Assembly (NCBI GenBank): GCA_001579985.1 | Contig: LRSR01001565.1 | Span: 1 to 34,787, forward strand | Length of the DNA: 34,787 nt | Source: Hypsibius dujardini | Lineage: Eukaryota > Tardigrada > Eutardigrada > Parachela > Hypsibiidae | Direction: 5' to 3' | In this document: positions 11,118 to 22,743 of the stretch, in pieces | How positions within the stretch are numbered: position 1 is the stretch's first letter | How the letters are laid out: each line of letters begins with the position of its first letter | Notes under the pieces: generated by a model | The model's input: only the letters and a program-made list of their open reading frames with translations | What the model was told of the DNA's origin: nothing | Databases searched by the model: none | Made by a program: the position numbers and the translations under genes

Positions 11118-13771
11118 ATGGCGGTTTCAGGAGTAAGTAGCGGGGAAGAACTTGTGATTTTACTCACGTTAATGCAAAAAATTGGAAGTTCTCGGCCACG
11201 TCTTGAGGTCTACCAGCTGATGTCATCTCGCCGTTGTGTTGGCCCATTGCGCCGACATGTTTTTAAAGACATGTTTACTTTCACAGACTCTCTACTCCTA
11301 TCCGGACAACTTTCGCGCCCAGAAGGGCCTGATCGCTGCCCAGTTCAGCGGAGCGAAGGTGCAGCTCATCTCCGACGCTCCCGACTTTGTCTTCGGAGAG
11401 ACCAACAAGTCAGCGGATTTCCTCAAGAAGTTCCCCTCCGGAGATGTGAGTGTTGGGTGAATTTCTTTCGATTGAGCTGCTTAACGGCAAGGGGAATATT
11501 TTTTATGAATTTTATACCCTCTGTCAAAGACCCTTGAAATCTCGTTGGATTTTTTGCGGTAACAAAAGGAGGCATATTGACATAGATGTTCAATTCCATA
11601 ATATTTCCTCCCTTCAATAATGGGGAGATATTTCCTTGCGAACAGACAAATTTCGACTTGGTTAGGATTTGTTCTCGATTTGTTAATCCTGACGAATTTA
11701 TCCTTTCTTAGGTTCCCGCATTTGAATCGACCGACAAAAAGGTCCATCTGAGTGAGGGAAATGCCATCGCCCACTACTGTAAGTTCTGTTGGAGATGGTA
11801 TATGTTTTGTGGGTAGAGTGGATGATGACATATCGATGTTTATTTGTCATCTTGTCGTCAGCCGGATTGTGAGCACATAGCATGACTCATTGTTGCTGGA
11901 TTGATGGATTGATTGAGTCACATTGTTGCTTGATTGATTGATTGAGTCTCATTGTTGCTGGATTGATTGATTGATTAAGTCACGTTGTTGCTTGATTGAT
12001 TGAGTTAGTCTCATTGTTGCTGGATTGATTGATTGATGTATTGATGTCGTTGACTTGGGTTTGACAACATACCGGTTCGGTTGCGATTGATTTGTCGATT
12101 GACTGACTACGGTTTATTCTCTGCAAGATGTGCAGTTTGATAATTGCTTGGTGAAACATTTGTTTTTGGTCTGATTTAATTATTAGTTCGCTTTTAGAGT
12201 GAACTAGCAATTCATACTGCATTCATTTTTCCTATAGTGGCCAACGCTCAGCTCCGCGGCGAGACTGCCGAGAAGCAGGCGGAAATCTTGCAGTGGACCG
12301 GATTCTCAGAACACTGGGTGGTGCCGTCGGTGGTTGCGCTCTCGTTGCAGGCCTTCGGTAGCCCCGTTCCCGGAACGGTGCGTAGCCCAATCAATACACT
12401 CTTGTCAGATTGGGCGGAATTTTCATTCATACTGTGTGAAAATCTGTACAGGAGAGCGTTGCTCTGGAGGAATTGAAGAAGGCCCTCGCTGTCCTCAACA
12501 CCACCCTCGGTCAGCACAAGTACCTGGTCGGTGATCAAGTCACCCTCGCCGACATCACCCTCTTCTCGGACCTCCGTCTGGCTTTCGTTCATGTAAGAAG
12601 AAACTCGTCTTTGGCCTTCCATTACTGGTGCAGTTGGCGAGGAAACATATTCCAGCTCGAGAGACACCGTCTAATGCTTTATGCATGTGCTGGCGGACTT
12701 GCGCCTACACATTAGACAATCTTTTTAATTATACAATAGGTGATCGATGGCGGATTACGCGGTCAGAATCTGAATGTCGTGAAGTGGTTCCAAGGACTGC
12801 AGGCCTTGCCGCAGTTCAAGACCGTCCTCGGTGATGTGAAGTTCTACTCCGGTGATAAGGCCAAGGTGGCCGGTTCCGGAGACAAGAAGGAGAAGAAGGA
12901 GAAGGCCCCGAAGGAGGAAAAGCCCAAGGAGGAGAAGAAGCCTAAGAAGAAAGAGGAAGACGAGGAGGAGGAGATGGATGCGGCGGAAGCGGCGCTGGCT
13001 GCTGAGCCCAAGGAGAAGGATCCCTTCCAGGCTCTACCGAAGGGGTTTGTTTTTTTGCGTTTTTGATTTCAGTGGTGGTCATTTTAAACTTTCGCTCTAC
13101 TTGCGGCAGAACTTTCGATATGGACGAGTGGAAGCGCACATACTCCAACGAGGACACTGTTACTGTGGCCATCCCATACTTTTGGGACAAGTTTGACACT
13201 GAGAACTACTCCATCTGGTACGGCGAGTACAAGTTCCCGAAGGAGTTGGAGAAGGTGTTTATGAGCTGCAACTTGATCACAGGTAAATATCTGTGATGAT
13301 TCCAGCACAAGGAGTTCGAGGCATGGCACCTGTTGCTGTTAACTTAATGAAGCCGGTCGCTTGATTGGTTGATTGATTGAATAATCTGGTTTCTCTTTCA
13401 GGCATGTTCCAGCGCCTGGATAAGATGCGGAAGCAGGCATTTTCCAGCGTGGCCCTTTTCGGTACCGACAACAACAGCACCATCTCTGGCGTTTGGATAT
13501 GGCGTGGACAGGATCTGGCGTTCACCGTACGTTGACTTGTCCATGGTGTCTTGATTTGTTGGGAAGTTTTTAGCTGACATGTTTGCTCATTCTCGTAACT
13601 TGGCATGTTTGATTGCAGTTGAGTCCTGACTGGGCGGTTGATTATGAGTCGTACGACTGGAAGAAGCTCGACCCCAAGGATCCGAAGACAAAGAAGATGG
13701 TTAACGAGTACTGGTCGTGGGAAGGAGACTTTGACGGGAAGAAATTCAACCAAGGCAAGATCTTCAAATGA
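11118..13771 (+). CDS. EEF1G: Translation elongation factor 1-gamma
   Basis: Scaffold subunit of the eEF1B complex, which recharges eEF1A with GTP during elongation. Nine exons keep frame: 11118-11132, 11287-11445, 11712-11778, 12238-12377, 12452-12592, 12740-13044, 13110-13282, 13402-13526 and 13619-13771, giving 425 aa (human 437). The N-terminal GST-like fold ([45 protein letters not shown]) is followed by the GST C-domain with [14 protein letters not shown]. Next comes a Lys/Glu-rich linker (about 210-270), then the conserved EF1G domain with [36 protein letters not shown] and the terminal FNQGKIFK. The first coding exon is only 15 nt. Confidence 0.96.
11885..12045. repeat. (GATT)n-rich minisatellite in EEF1G intron 3
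   Basis: Repeated blocks of CATTGTTGCTGGATTGATTGATTGA, about 38 bp apart, each followed by AGTC. It lies wholly inside the intron 11779-12237. Confidence 0.8.
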
Positions 13772-15061
13772 GGCGCACCTTTTTAGTCGCGCGTGCTCGG
13801 AGTTAACCCGTGAGATTTGGTCTTCTTTTTTGCATCGAAATGCTTTAGTTTGGAACTTGGTCCAGTCGGTCAATCGCGTCGCCCTGTTGGCCTTTGCGGA
13901 TGAGATACAGACACTGAAGTTGTGGGTGATGTCTGCTCCTCTTTTTTAACACTACGCCAGTGGCTAGAAATAATCTGAGTTAATTTATATCTTTCTCAAA
14001 CGTGAAGTGCACGGAAAAATGTGATCATCTCGCCGCCATTCGCCGATTTACCCGTCCCACGGAGCACACTTGCGCCCTCTGTTGTTGAAAATGCTGTTTA
14101 TTCCGAATGGCGCAAACTTGAATCGTCGCTTCAATTTGGCTGTGTAGGTGTAAACCCTACGGGGGCGCCGTCTACCTCAAGGAGAACATATATATACCAG
14201 ATCCAATTCAAACCATGTTCTACGAAGAGACGCCGGATCTCCGATACTTTGGCTGGGATGCGTTTCCATTAGTCTGTCTACGGTGGTCCGATTAGTGAAA
14301 AAATTGAGTGTAATGTAGCTCCTCCTACATGTAGCCAATAGGACCAATTGGGTTCGCAGTAAATAAGCAATGTACATGCGTCGGCTCTTATGATTTTTTT
14401 CGGCTTTAGAGATTCTTTAGTGGCAAATTTTTCAACCAAGTAAATCTTATAAAAATGAATGATCCATGTTATAAAAATACGAACAGTTTTTTTCGTTGGC
14501 TCCATGGCCTCTATTTTTGTTTTGAAACAGCGGATCAGCCAAAATGTTCTTTCTCTCTCGAAACCCTATCTCGCGCGCCGTCTGTCGGCAAACCTCGGGC
14601 TCGTGGGCGGCGCGAGAGACAGAGTTACAAGACAAGTGATTCGATTTCGGGGTGGCCCGATTAAGATTTTTTCCACTTACGAGATGAGTGGGTCTATTCG
14701 GTGGCAGTATGGTCGGACTCTCCCACCATATACACTTCGGTCTATCTGCGGGTTGTTTTTGACTCAGTAGGACAAGCGCATTTGGCGTGCAAAAAAAGTT
14801 ACTCTGAACGCAAAAAAAGTTACTCTGAACGCAAACAAAGTGTTGCCCCTTTTTTTCGCTGTTCTGATGTTTTGCAACTCCGCGCTCGGAAAATTGTTTA
14901 TGACTCCCAGAATTTCATTTCGAAATTCGTTTTTTGCTGAGCACCACGCGAACCTCAATCGAATTGGTGAATTTTGAATTACAAAGATCTTTTTTTCGGC
15001 TGCCGCAAGGTGATTTTCCTCAGCGTCTTTTCCGTTTGGAGCACGTGAGATTTAACTCCGT
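13772..15061. other. Intergenic region between EEF1G and the RhoGAP gene
   Basis: Holds the EEF1G 3' end and the upstream region of the RhoGAP gene. No gene is supported. A 21-bp direct repeat, AAAAAAAGTTACTCTGAACGC, occurs twice in tandem with a third partial copy at 14791-14842. A possible 5' leader of the next gene runs up to its ATG at 15062. Short open frames overlap on both strands and look random. Confidence 0.55.
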
Positions 15062-15960
15062 ATGGAGGCAAGCGATATGGCGGGATGGGTGGCCGAGCGG
15101 TTGGGGGAGAATCGCAAGGCGCTGCAGAAGGCGGTGGCAAAAGCGCAGGTATATTTTTACGGACGGTTTTCAGCGTTGGATTCATCAATTGATTGATATC
15201 TTGATTGATTAACAAATGTAAAAATATTGTTGGCTTCTCCGCTTTTCTTGCCAAATGCCTTTGCATTCGTTACCGAGAAATTGTTAAAACTTTAGAGCAC
15301 CGAGAATTCTTATCATCGATTAGTTGGACGAAGAAATGAGTCTTTCAATTACAAGGTCAATTAAAATTGTCTATCAATCAATCAATTACTCAATCAATCA
15401 ATCAATCGATCAATCGTTTATTCATTTGATTCATGGGACTGTGGCAGAGCATCGCTTAATCGATTGCTTGATCCTTTTATTTTTAACTGTTTCGTTCTTC
15501 TTGCTGATCTATGCAGTCGTTGGTCGACCAGGTGGATGGTGGAGAGACCACGACGAACGCGTCAGCGAAACCAGCGGCATCCAAGGAATATACAGGACGG
15601 ACGCTGGAGACACTTCCACTCGTTCTGGCCAAAGCGGTCATGAAGGGCGCTGAATTGCATTTACAAATACCTGAGTATGATTTTTGTTGCAATTTCGTGT
15701 GTGTATTCAAAGATTCTGCAAAGTTTACTTGACGTTGTCCCTATCTCACTCTCCATTGTAGATTCCTCCGTGATGTTGGTGTGGAGATCCTGAAACACGT
15801 AGAGTCGGTCGGGCTCTTCAGACTTACCGCCAACCGCAAACGAGTTGATGAAGCAAGTGTGAGTATACAATTTCCCGTCTAATTTGCACAATTTGACCTT
15901 TTGGGATGGAAGACCGTGAAGATGTCTGACCGTCAAACAACCAGACAGACAGACAGAAAA

Positions 15961-16023
<63 letters not shown>

Positions 16024-17879
16024 GGCAGGCAGATGTACAGACAGACCGTCTGACCGTTCGTCCATCAATCTGTCAGCCTGACCAATTTACTTCCGGGCCT
16101 ATCACGGTCCGGCCCTGTTACAGCCGTTTCTAGTGTTGCTTTGCAGGATCAAATAGAGAGCGGTGCCAGCCTCAAAGACATCCCCAACCTTCAGCCAGCC
16201 GATTTGGTTCAACTGATGAAAGAATGGTATGTTTCTTTCTTGGTCATGATCACTCCACAAAGTGGGATCATAAGAGTAGCTTTGCTGTCGGAGAAAACAC
16301 TGAACTGGTATTTCATTTACAGGGTGAGCGGCCTGTCGGAGAGTTTAATCCCGGCGTGCTTGACGCGGTATTTTCTGCGAACGTTGGAGCCGGACTGTGC
16401 AGATCAGTTGTCGCCCTTTCAAACCAATCAGATTATGAAGTACCTTACTCAAGCGATCCCATTCCGCGCTCGGGAGATTCTGATGTACCTTTCTTACGTA
16501 AGTTTTTTCTACCGCGGCATTGTATGACTGACTACTACTCTTGCCATGATAATGCCTTTGTCTACTCGCCAACGTTTCCCTTTTGCGTGTCTGTCTGTCT
16601 GTCAACTACTGTATCTTTTCTACCTCTTTGTCTGTCCGTTCGAATCTGAATGTTTTCTGAATGACTACTGTCTGTCTGCATCTCCATCCCTTTGTCTTTT
16701 CGTTTTGTTTTTCTGCTACTGCATCTTGTCTGCTTCCCTGCCTGGTTGCCTGTCTGCTTCCCTGCCTGGTTGCCTCTCTGTCTGTCTCCATCAATGTCAC
16801 TCTATTTGTCTGTCTGTCGGTGCACAGGCAGCCCATCTCATACCCGTCGCTCTCTGGCTTACTTTTGGCTGACATTGATCGTTGCCTGAGTCCGTTATCT
16901 GTCTGGTGTCAAGACGTTACTTTCCAAATTTCATAACTAGCCTGCTGTTTTTTCAGGTTCTCGCTGAGGTGGCTCGAAACAGTGAGAAGAATCTAATGAC
17001 GCCCAGTAATCTGGCCACAGTCTGCCCAACCCTCTTCACCGGCCGGTCCCAGTCGAAAGTGCCGAACGTGAAAGAGTTCGAATGTCAGAAACGACTGATG
17101 GAATACATCATCCGCCAACCCTGGACCTTCGTTCTAGAATCGGATGAGCCCGTCGTGGGACCAAGTATGTCTCGAGATGCCTTCTCGGTTATGTGCCTTA
17201 ATATTAATCGTCTCTCTGTTCACCTCCAGGCTGCAGTTTCCTCCCGAGCGGGGTGAGATCCGTCGCATTTACCGCTCCCTCGAAAGCGCATTCGCCGAAA
17301 GTTCGTGCGCGAGCCTTTACACGCTCACCAGTGCAGAGCATTCGATCGTTCGGTCATTCCATGGTGGATGGATTTCAGGTTTGCCCGTTTTGCTCTTTGG
17401 TAAAGCGGGATTATTATTTTTACGTTTCTGTTTTCCATTCCAGAAATGGACCGCTCGACGTACTACTCGCACCGCGCCAAAGAATCGTCCTTCCCCCTAT
17501 CCGTTAGCGGCGGCCCACCACGTCATGCCGCCGCCGCCGCCGGTACCGCCACTACCACTTCCAGAGATTGAGCACGTGCGCGTGCCGTACGTCATTCCTG
17601 TCAGTCCAGCGGCCGCGACTCCTCCGTACCGAGAGCGTCTGCCGTCTCGCCTACGTATGAGCACTTCAAGTGCCACCTCAACACCTCGAACCTTTGGCGA
17701 TGTCGAAATGCTCGGCCTCAGTGATCCAGAATCTCCCCTGAAGACGGCGCCGATTCGTTTGGATTTCGAGGAGCAGCCGGTTGCGAAACCGGAGCCCACT
17801 CCCTGTGTAAGTAGACTGACCGACCATATCAATAGTCTTTTTCTGGAAGGAAGGTAGGCAGAGGGATGAAGAGACACTG

Positions 17880-17920
<41 letters not shown>

Positions 17921-18707
17921 TGGTGTGAGAACGGGGGCAGTCAGAATGTCAGGCAGACGGATTATTCAGGCAAGCAGACAAACAGACTAGTTAAGTAGCT
18001 AGGCTGACAGACATACTAGCAGGCAGGAAAACAGACAGACAGAAAGATTGATAGACAGACTAACTAGCATAAAAGCAGCTCTGATAGACAAACAGCCCAA
18101 CACATCCAGTCAGACAGGATGTTAGACCATAGATTTACATACCGGTACCAGATGCCTGAGATCAGTGAGACATGCGTTCTTTCCCTTTTTGCTAAATCCA
18201 GGAACGTTGCCTGAAATTCGCTCTCTGGGAATTGGACAGTCTCGGCAAGAAAGCGGGTGTAAAGGTGAAGGATGCCAGTGTGCAGACCGACTTCCACGCT
18301 ACGGACCAGGAGCAGCGTCCAGAGGCTTCGCAGAATCTACTGACGTTTGCACCAATTGGTCTGCGTAATAAGAACCCTTCACCACACAGTAATCGAGTAT
18401 GTAAATTTCATAATTCTCAGTATTTCACCGGCAATACATGTTATCGGATGATTGTGAATCATTTCATCACTCTGCAGCCCCACTTGGCGGACATCTCCCG
18501 GACCAGCAATATCTCTCGCCGTCAGTCCATGGCGGCTGTCATCCCGAATGGTATTGTCGCACAGCAGGCTAATCGACTGAAATGCATGGGATTAGGAAAC
18601 TCAACTCTTCCGGAGCAGTTGTGAGTAAACTTACGGATAGCTACAGGGAGGACAGACAGACAGACAGATAGACAGGTAGACAGACAGACAGACAGCCAGC
18701 CAGACAA

Positions 18708-18765
<58 letters not shown>

Positions 18766-18923
18766 CGACAGACAGATAGACAGACAGACATATAGACAGG
18801 CAGACAGGAGAGATAGACACGAGGGAAGCAAAGACAGAAAGACCTGTCCTTCTTCGACGTTACTCTCGATCATACATGCTCTGTCCTTTTCCCAGAGAGC
18901 CGGAATCCGACCGACTCGACTGA
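15062..18923 (+). CDS. RhoGAP-domain protein with proline-rich C-terminus
   Basis: Probable GTPase-activating protein for a Rho-family GTPase. Eleven exons keep frame: 15062-15148, 15517-15674, 15762-15858, 16147-16226, 16323-16497, 16957-17164, 17230-17378, 17444-17806, 18202-18396, 18478-18620 and 18896-18923, giving 560 aa. The RhoGAP domain spans about 65-265. GLFRLTAN carries the presumed arginine finger (R102), LMKEW the conserved Lys (K139), and MTPSNLATV the conserved Asn (N217). In the usual K-x-F-L-R-E-L-P-E-P block the Arg and both Pro residues are replaced (EWVSGLSESL), so activity may be altered. Residues 347-358 are almost all Pro, Val and Leu, a likely SH3, WW or profilin ligand. 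The rest of the C-terminus is low-complexity. I could not assign it to a named ARHGAP subfamily. Confidence 0.85.
15931..16043. repeat. (CAGA)n microsatellite in RhoGAP intron 3
   Basis: About 27 CAGA-type units with some CAGG and CAAA variants, inside the intron 15859-16146. The next long intron (16498-16956) instead has TGTCTG-rich sequence and a 22-bp direct repeat, TGCTTCCCTGCCTGGTTGCC, at about 16729-16775. Confidence 0.9.
17881..17921. repeat. (ACAG)n microsatellite in RhoGAP intron 8
   Basis: About ten perfect ACAG units, followed to about 18090 by decayed copies (ACAGACAGAAAGA and similar), within the intron 17807-18201. Confidence 0.9.
18647..18800. repeat. (CAGA)n microsatellite in RhoGAP intron 10
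   Basis: About 38 CAGA-type units with CAAA, CAGC and TAGA variants occupy most of the last intron (18621-18895). Confidence 0.92.
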
Positions 18924-19965
18924 GGAAACTTGCGTAACCACCACGAATCTTTTTGTACTGCAATCTTGTCACGTAACGGCATCAGCTGCACGTTTCTCCC
19001 CGACGTACATCGTCGGAGAAGTCGTTTTTTTTACTCTTTACACACTTTCAAATTTGGTTTTTCGCTCAAAGCTTTGTACCGCGAAAGAATACCCTGTTGA
19101 AATTACTCGCATTTTTTTTGTGGCATTTCTAATTTCGCTCACTTTTTTTGGGACGCTTATTTACTCGCTTTACTATGTTGTATTGCACAAGTGTTGATGT
19201 TTGCATCCACTGGTGACGTCCTACTGTCCTAACACGCCTACAGACAGTTAACAGTCAATTAAGATTTGCAGATTTTGCACTGCATCAGTTGAACATGTTC
19301 CGTTGTTCGCATTGACATTGTCCATCCTGTGGTGCAGACCGGTATCCCCCCCCCCACCCCGCCCCTTTTGGGACCTTCTTACCTCCTCTTTTGCCGGGAC
19401 CCAAAAAAAAGTTTTTTCAACCTTTTTATTGAAAACTGTCATTTCGGCAAAGTTGAAAATTTGCCAAGAATTCCTAGCTCATTGTTCGCATCGTTTCAGC
19501 ACTCGTTCTGTTGTTCGTCTGTTCTCTCGTTATTGTTCGTTTTCTTTATCGGGCTTGTTCGCGTCTTACGTACCCTGTCGGATTTGTTCTGTTGTTCGTG
19601 TGGTTTCTCATTATTGTTCGTTTTCTTTATCGGGCTTGTTCGCATCTTACGTACCTGTCGGATTTGTTCTGTTGTTCGCGTGTTCTCTCGTTATTGTTCA
19701 TTCTCTTTGCCTGGGCTTGTTCGCGTCTTACTTACCCTGTCGGATTTGTTCTGTTGTTCTCGGTGTGAATTGGACTTGTTCGCTTGTCATTTACCCCTGA
19801 TTGAATGGCTGAGTGATTGATTGATTGGCACTATTGTTGATTGTCTACTATTGTTTACACTTTACCCGATATTTTATTTGTTTCCCTCACCGTCGCTGCT
19901 CACCGGTACGGGACAGTAGCATCGCAAATTCGTCTTACACATACATACGGTTCCCGATCTTCGCT
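18924..19965. other. Intergenic region between RhoGAP and PAAT-like genes
   Basis: Holds the RhoGAP 3' end and the 5' region of the next gene. A C-homopolymer tract lies at 19346-19355, and the 81-bp tandem repeat is annotated separately. No gene or RNA gene recognised. Confidence 0.5.
19505..19790. repeat. 81-bp tandem repeat, about 3.5 copies
   Basis: The anchor CTGTTGTTCG starts at 19508, 19589 and 19669, with a diverged copy at 19751, giving periods of 81, 80 and 82 bp. The period is mixed modulo 3, and all three plus frames stay open by chance. The resulting Cys/Phe/Leu-rich frames (19303-19820) are not genes. Confidence 0.85.
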
Positions 19966-22151
19966 ATGAATACTGAAACTTCTGTGGCTCACCCGGTTGG
20001 CGCGATAACAGGCTCGTCTTCCTGGTCCTTGACAAAATCCCACACCTTCAATTTCAGCGAGTTCATTCGGACGCATTCGATGGCCGACTTTAAGACCGTG
20101 GCCAGGTATTATATGCAACGCGATCCGAATATCAAATATTTTTTTAGGATTGATCAGATCGTCAAACAAATGTTCCAACGGTAAAAAATCTGAAACATTC
20201 AATGCAACTGTAACAATCAACAGTTCAATCAAGCGACGACTTTCCAGTGTAACTGACCGTACGGCGGAATGTAACAATCAACAGTTCAATCAAGCGACGG
20301 CTTTGCAGTATAACTGACCGTATAGTGGAATGTGACAATCAACAGTTCAATCAAGCGACGGCTTTGCAGTATAACTGACCGTACGGCGGAATGTGACAAT
20401 CAACAGTTCAATCAAGCGACGGCTTTCCAGTATAACTGACCGTACGGCGGAATGTGACAATCAACAGTTTAATCAAGCGACGAATTTGCACTGTAACTGA
20501 CCGTACGGTGGAATGTGAGAATAAGACTTGTTTCTCTTTAATTTCTAGTGCCTCTCCCGATGATTTGGAAAGCTTTGCTGATAGCGAAACGGCGTTTGAG
20601 TTGACAAAAGGCTCTGAGGAAGATGACAATTGCTGCGCACTTTCGGTATCAGCCGACGGTGAGTTGCAATTGATACGTTAATGCCGATGCTATTTACGGC
20701 ACGATCTAAAACATGGACTGTACTGGGTGTACTGGACTCCTGTACTGGACTCGTGTACTGTACTGACTTTGGAACATATTCAACAAAAAGTTAGTCAATC
20801 AACAATCAACCAAATGAACAGCACATGACTTTCAATCAAGCAATCAATTGACGGCAATTGCCTCAATAGACTTGTAGCTGTGTACCGTTAATTGATTGTT
20901 TGATTGAAAGTCATGTGGTGTTCATTTGGTTGATTGTTGATTGACTAACTTTCTGTTGAATATGTTCCAAAGTCAGTACAGTACACGAGTCCAGTACAGG
21001 AATCCAGTACACTCAGTACAGTCCATGTTTTAGATCGTGCCGCTATTTACTGTAAAAACCCGATAACTTTAGGAGAACAGCGTACTGTTTAACCGAGCGT
21101 GTTCCCCTAAAGTTATCGGGTTTTTACAGTAAATGTCTTTAAAATATATTCATTTAAGGCAGCTGTAATTTTAATAGTACATGTTTTTATTTTGGTTGAA
21201 ATTACGGAATCGTTTGTTTTTCTGCTTAAACTTTTCGATAACATTTATTCAATCTTCTGTTTAAATGCAGATGGCGCCTCCATCGTGGGAGTGGTGATCA
21301 TTTGCGACTGTGCCATCATGGAACTCTACGGACCGGCTAATTGCGGGTATATCTGCACCTCACGGGGCACGATCATTGTGGAAGACGAGGACATGAATTT
21401 GTACGGGCATCTCGTGGACCTTCGCATTTCACCCGTCGCTCAAATCGCTCTCCGGGTAACCGATCGTGTACTTGAGTACTCGAGCAGTTGTCATTGTACA
21501 CTTAATAGATCGATCGATTGATTGATTGATCGATTAATTGATTGATTGATCGATTGATTAATTGATTGATCGATTGATTGATTGATGATTTGCTCTAAAT
21601 CTGTACCTAATCGATCAATCAAGCAAGTGGCTGGTCTTACTTATGGATTGATGAATTGATTGATTGATTTTATGGATTTACTTATGGATTAAATGTGGAA
21701 TTATTACCTTGAAATATTACTTTTTAAAAACAGGAATTTGTTTTTATTCCGGCAGGTCTTCTCCAAATCGAAATCTACACCGATCAGCATAACATTCCTC
21801 GGCTTTCACGTCTACACCAAAGCTGTATCGTTGCCGGCAACCTTCAACCGCGATTCCGGTGACGTCTTGCGCGGCCTGTTTTCCACGGCGTCCTCATCCT
21901 CCGCCTCACCGGCGGTTTCACTCTTCGGAAACAGCAGTTCCGTCCCACTGGAGCTGCTGTGCCAGAAAGTTGACCACCTTAGAGCAGACATGACGGCGAT
22001 GGAGGTACGACTCAAGGCGCACATCGACAATCAAATGGAAACACTCCGTAGGGACATTTTCCAGTGTCTGGAATCCCTTAAACCGAAACGCGGCTCGGTA
22101 GACGTCAGTTCCAACTTGGAAGCGGAAGACGAGCGGACGTCAGACGGTTAA
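19966..22151 (+). CDS. PAAT (C10orf88)-like protein
   Basis: Four exons keep frame: 19966-20180, 20549-20658, 21271-21455 and 21756-22151, giving 301 aa. The middle part contains IICDCAIMELYGPANCGYIC and then TSRGTII, and resembles the conserved block of PAAT (protein associated with ABC transporters), where an Ile/Met-Glu-Val-Tyr segment precedes a Cys-Gly-Thr-x-Arg-Gly motif. The next strands (LVDLRISPVAQIALRVFSKS, then a Thr-Phe-Leu-Gly-Phe segment) suggest a beta-rich, galactose-binding-like fold. The C-terminus (about 215-275) is a predicted helix or coiled coil rich in Glu, Arg and Met, with HIDNQMETLRRDIF, also seen in that family. In vertebrates PAAT binds mitochondrial ABC transporters and affects iron and redox homeostasis; whether that holds here is inference. 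Introns 1 and 2 are packed with repeats. Confidence 0.6.
20209..20517. repeat. 61-bp tandem repeat, five copies, in intron 1
   Basis: Units beginning TGACAATCAACAGTTCAATC (TAACAATC in the first two) start at 20211, 20272, 20333, 20394 and 20455, an exact 61-bp period throughout. Each contains AAGCGACG and TAACTGACCGTA. Divergence between copies is low, so the array is recent or homogenised. It lies in intron 1 of the PAAT-like gene. Confidence 0.95.
20698..21041. mobile_element. 344-bp foldback element with 9-bp target duplication
   Basis: Two arms of about 150 bp are inverted copies: GGCACGATCTAAAACATGGA (20698 on) is the reverse complement of the right end (TCCATGTTTTAGATCGTGCC, to 21041), and the match continues into the centre with a loop near 20853-20885. 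The 9-mer GCTATTTAC flanks both ends exactly (20689-20697 and 21042-21050), a target-site duplication. No coding capacity. Long inverted ends with a 9-bp duplication fit non-autonomous MULE- or Merlin-type elements (inference). It lies in intron 2 of the PAAT-like gene. Confidence 0.85.
21050..21129. mobile_element. 80-bp MITE-like hairpin with TA flanks
   Basis: CTGTAAAAACCCGATAACTT at the left is exactly inverted at the right end; the inverted ends span about 31 bp with one mismatch, around an 18-bp centre. TA lies on both sides (21048-21049, 21130-21131). The adjoining 344-bp element inserted at its left border, because that element's 9-bp duplication includes the first base of this hairpin. 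Confidence 0.7.
21507..21600. repeat. (GATT)n/(GATC)n microsatellite in intron 3
   Basis: GATTGATTGATCGATTAATT-type units in intron 3 (21456-21755) of the PAAT-like gene, with shorter GATT runs following to 21670. Confidence 0.85.
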
Positions 22152-22357
22152 TTCCCAGCGGATGATTCGCCCCTAAGGAAGCCGGACAAACTTTGCCGTT
22201 CATCGTCCATCTCGGTGGAGAAAACTTCAGGGATCTTCCAAAGTTGAACGCCGTCCGCTCCGCCCACCGCCACGATGCTGCTACTGTAAAATTTTTTCAT
22301 GATTTAATGATTGGGCATTTACGTTTTAGTCTGTCTGTCTGTCTCTCTGTCTCTCTA

Positions 22358-22391
<34 letters not shown>

Positions 22392-22743
22392 AGTAGTGGA
22401 TAACTGGGGGTTCCAGCACATTTTTACAAATTTTGTAAAAACCCTAAAACCTATGTAAAACCAAGACAAATTTAACCAATCAATCAACCATTCACTACCT
22501 TGGTGAAAGGAGGTGTTCAAAAATCGATCAACCATTGAGGTCCATCCTTGATTGATTGATTGATTAATCGATTGATGGTGAACCGACATGTTTAAAATCA
22601 ATCAATCAACCATTTGCTATCTTAGTGATACGGGGCAAAATCAAGCCATCACCCAAACACACACGGGGATCGCTGTTTTTTCTCCGCAACCAGATGACAT
22701 GGTTAAAAAACAAGCCTTTCGATGAAAATGTAGAATGCCCTTA
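22152..22743. other. Convergent intergenic region with repeats
   Basis: Contains a (GTCT)n array at 22327-22392. It also has a direct repeat about 120 bp apart: AATCAATCAACCATTCACTA...TTGGTGA near 22478-22507 and AATCAATCAACCATTTGCTA...TTAGTGA near 22600-22629. Both flanking genes end here, so their 3' ends share the region. Confidence 0.6.

Noticed and set aside
19303-19820. Overlapping 163-165-codon plus-strand frames
   Set aside because: They are translations of the 81-bp tandem repeat in several frames, with biased Cys/Phe/Leu composition.
20211-20517. Regularly spaced repeats resembling a CRISPR array
   Set aside because: The whole 61-bp unit repeats with no unique spacers, inside an intron of a eukaryotic gene.
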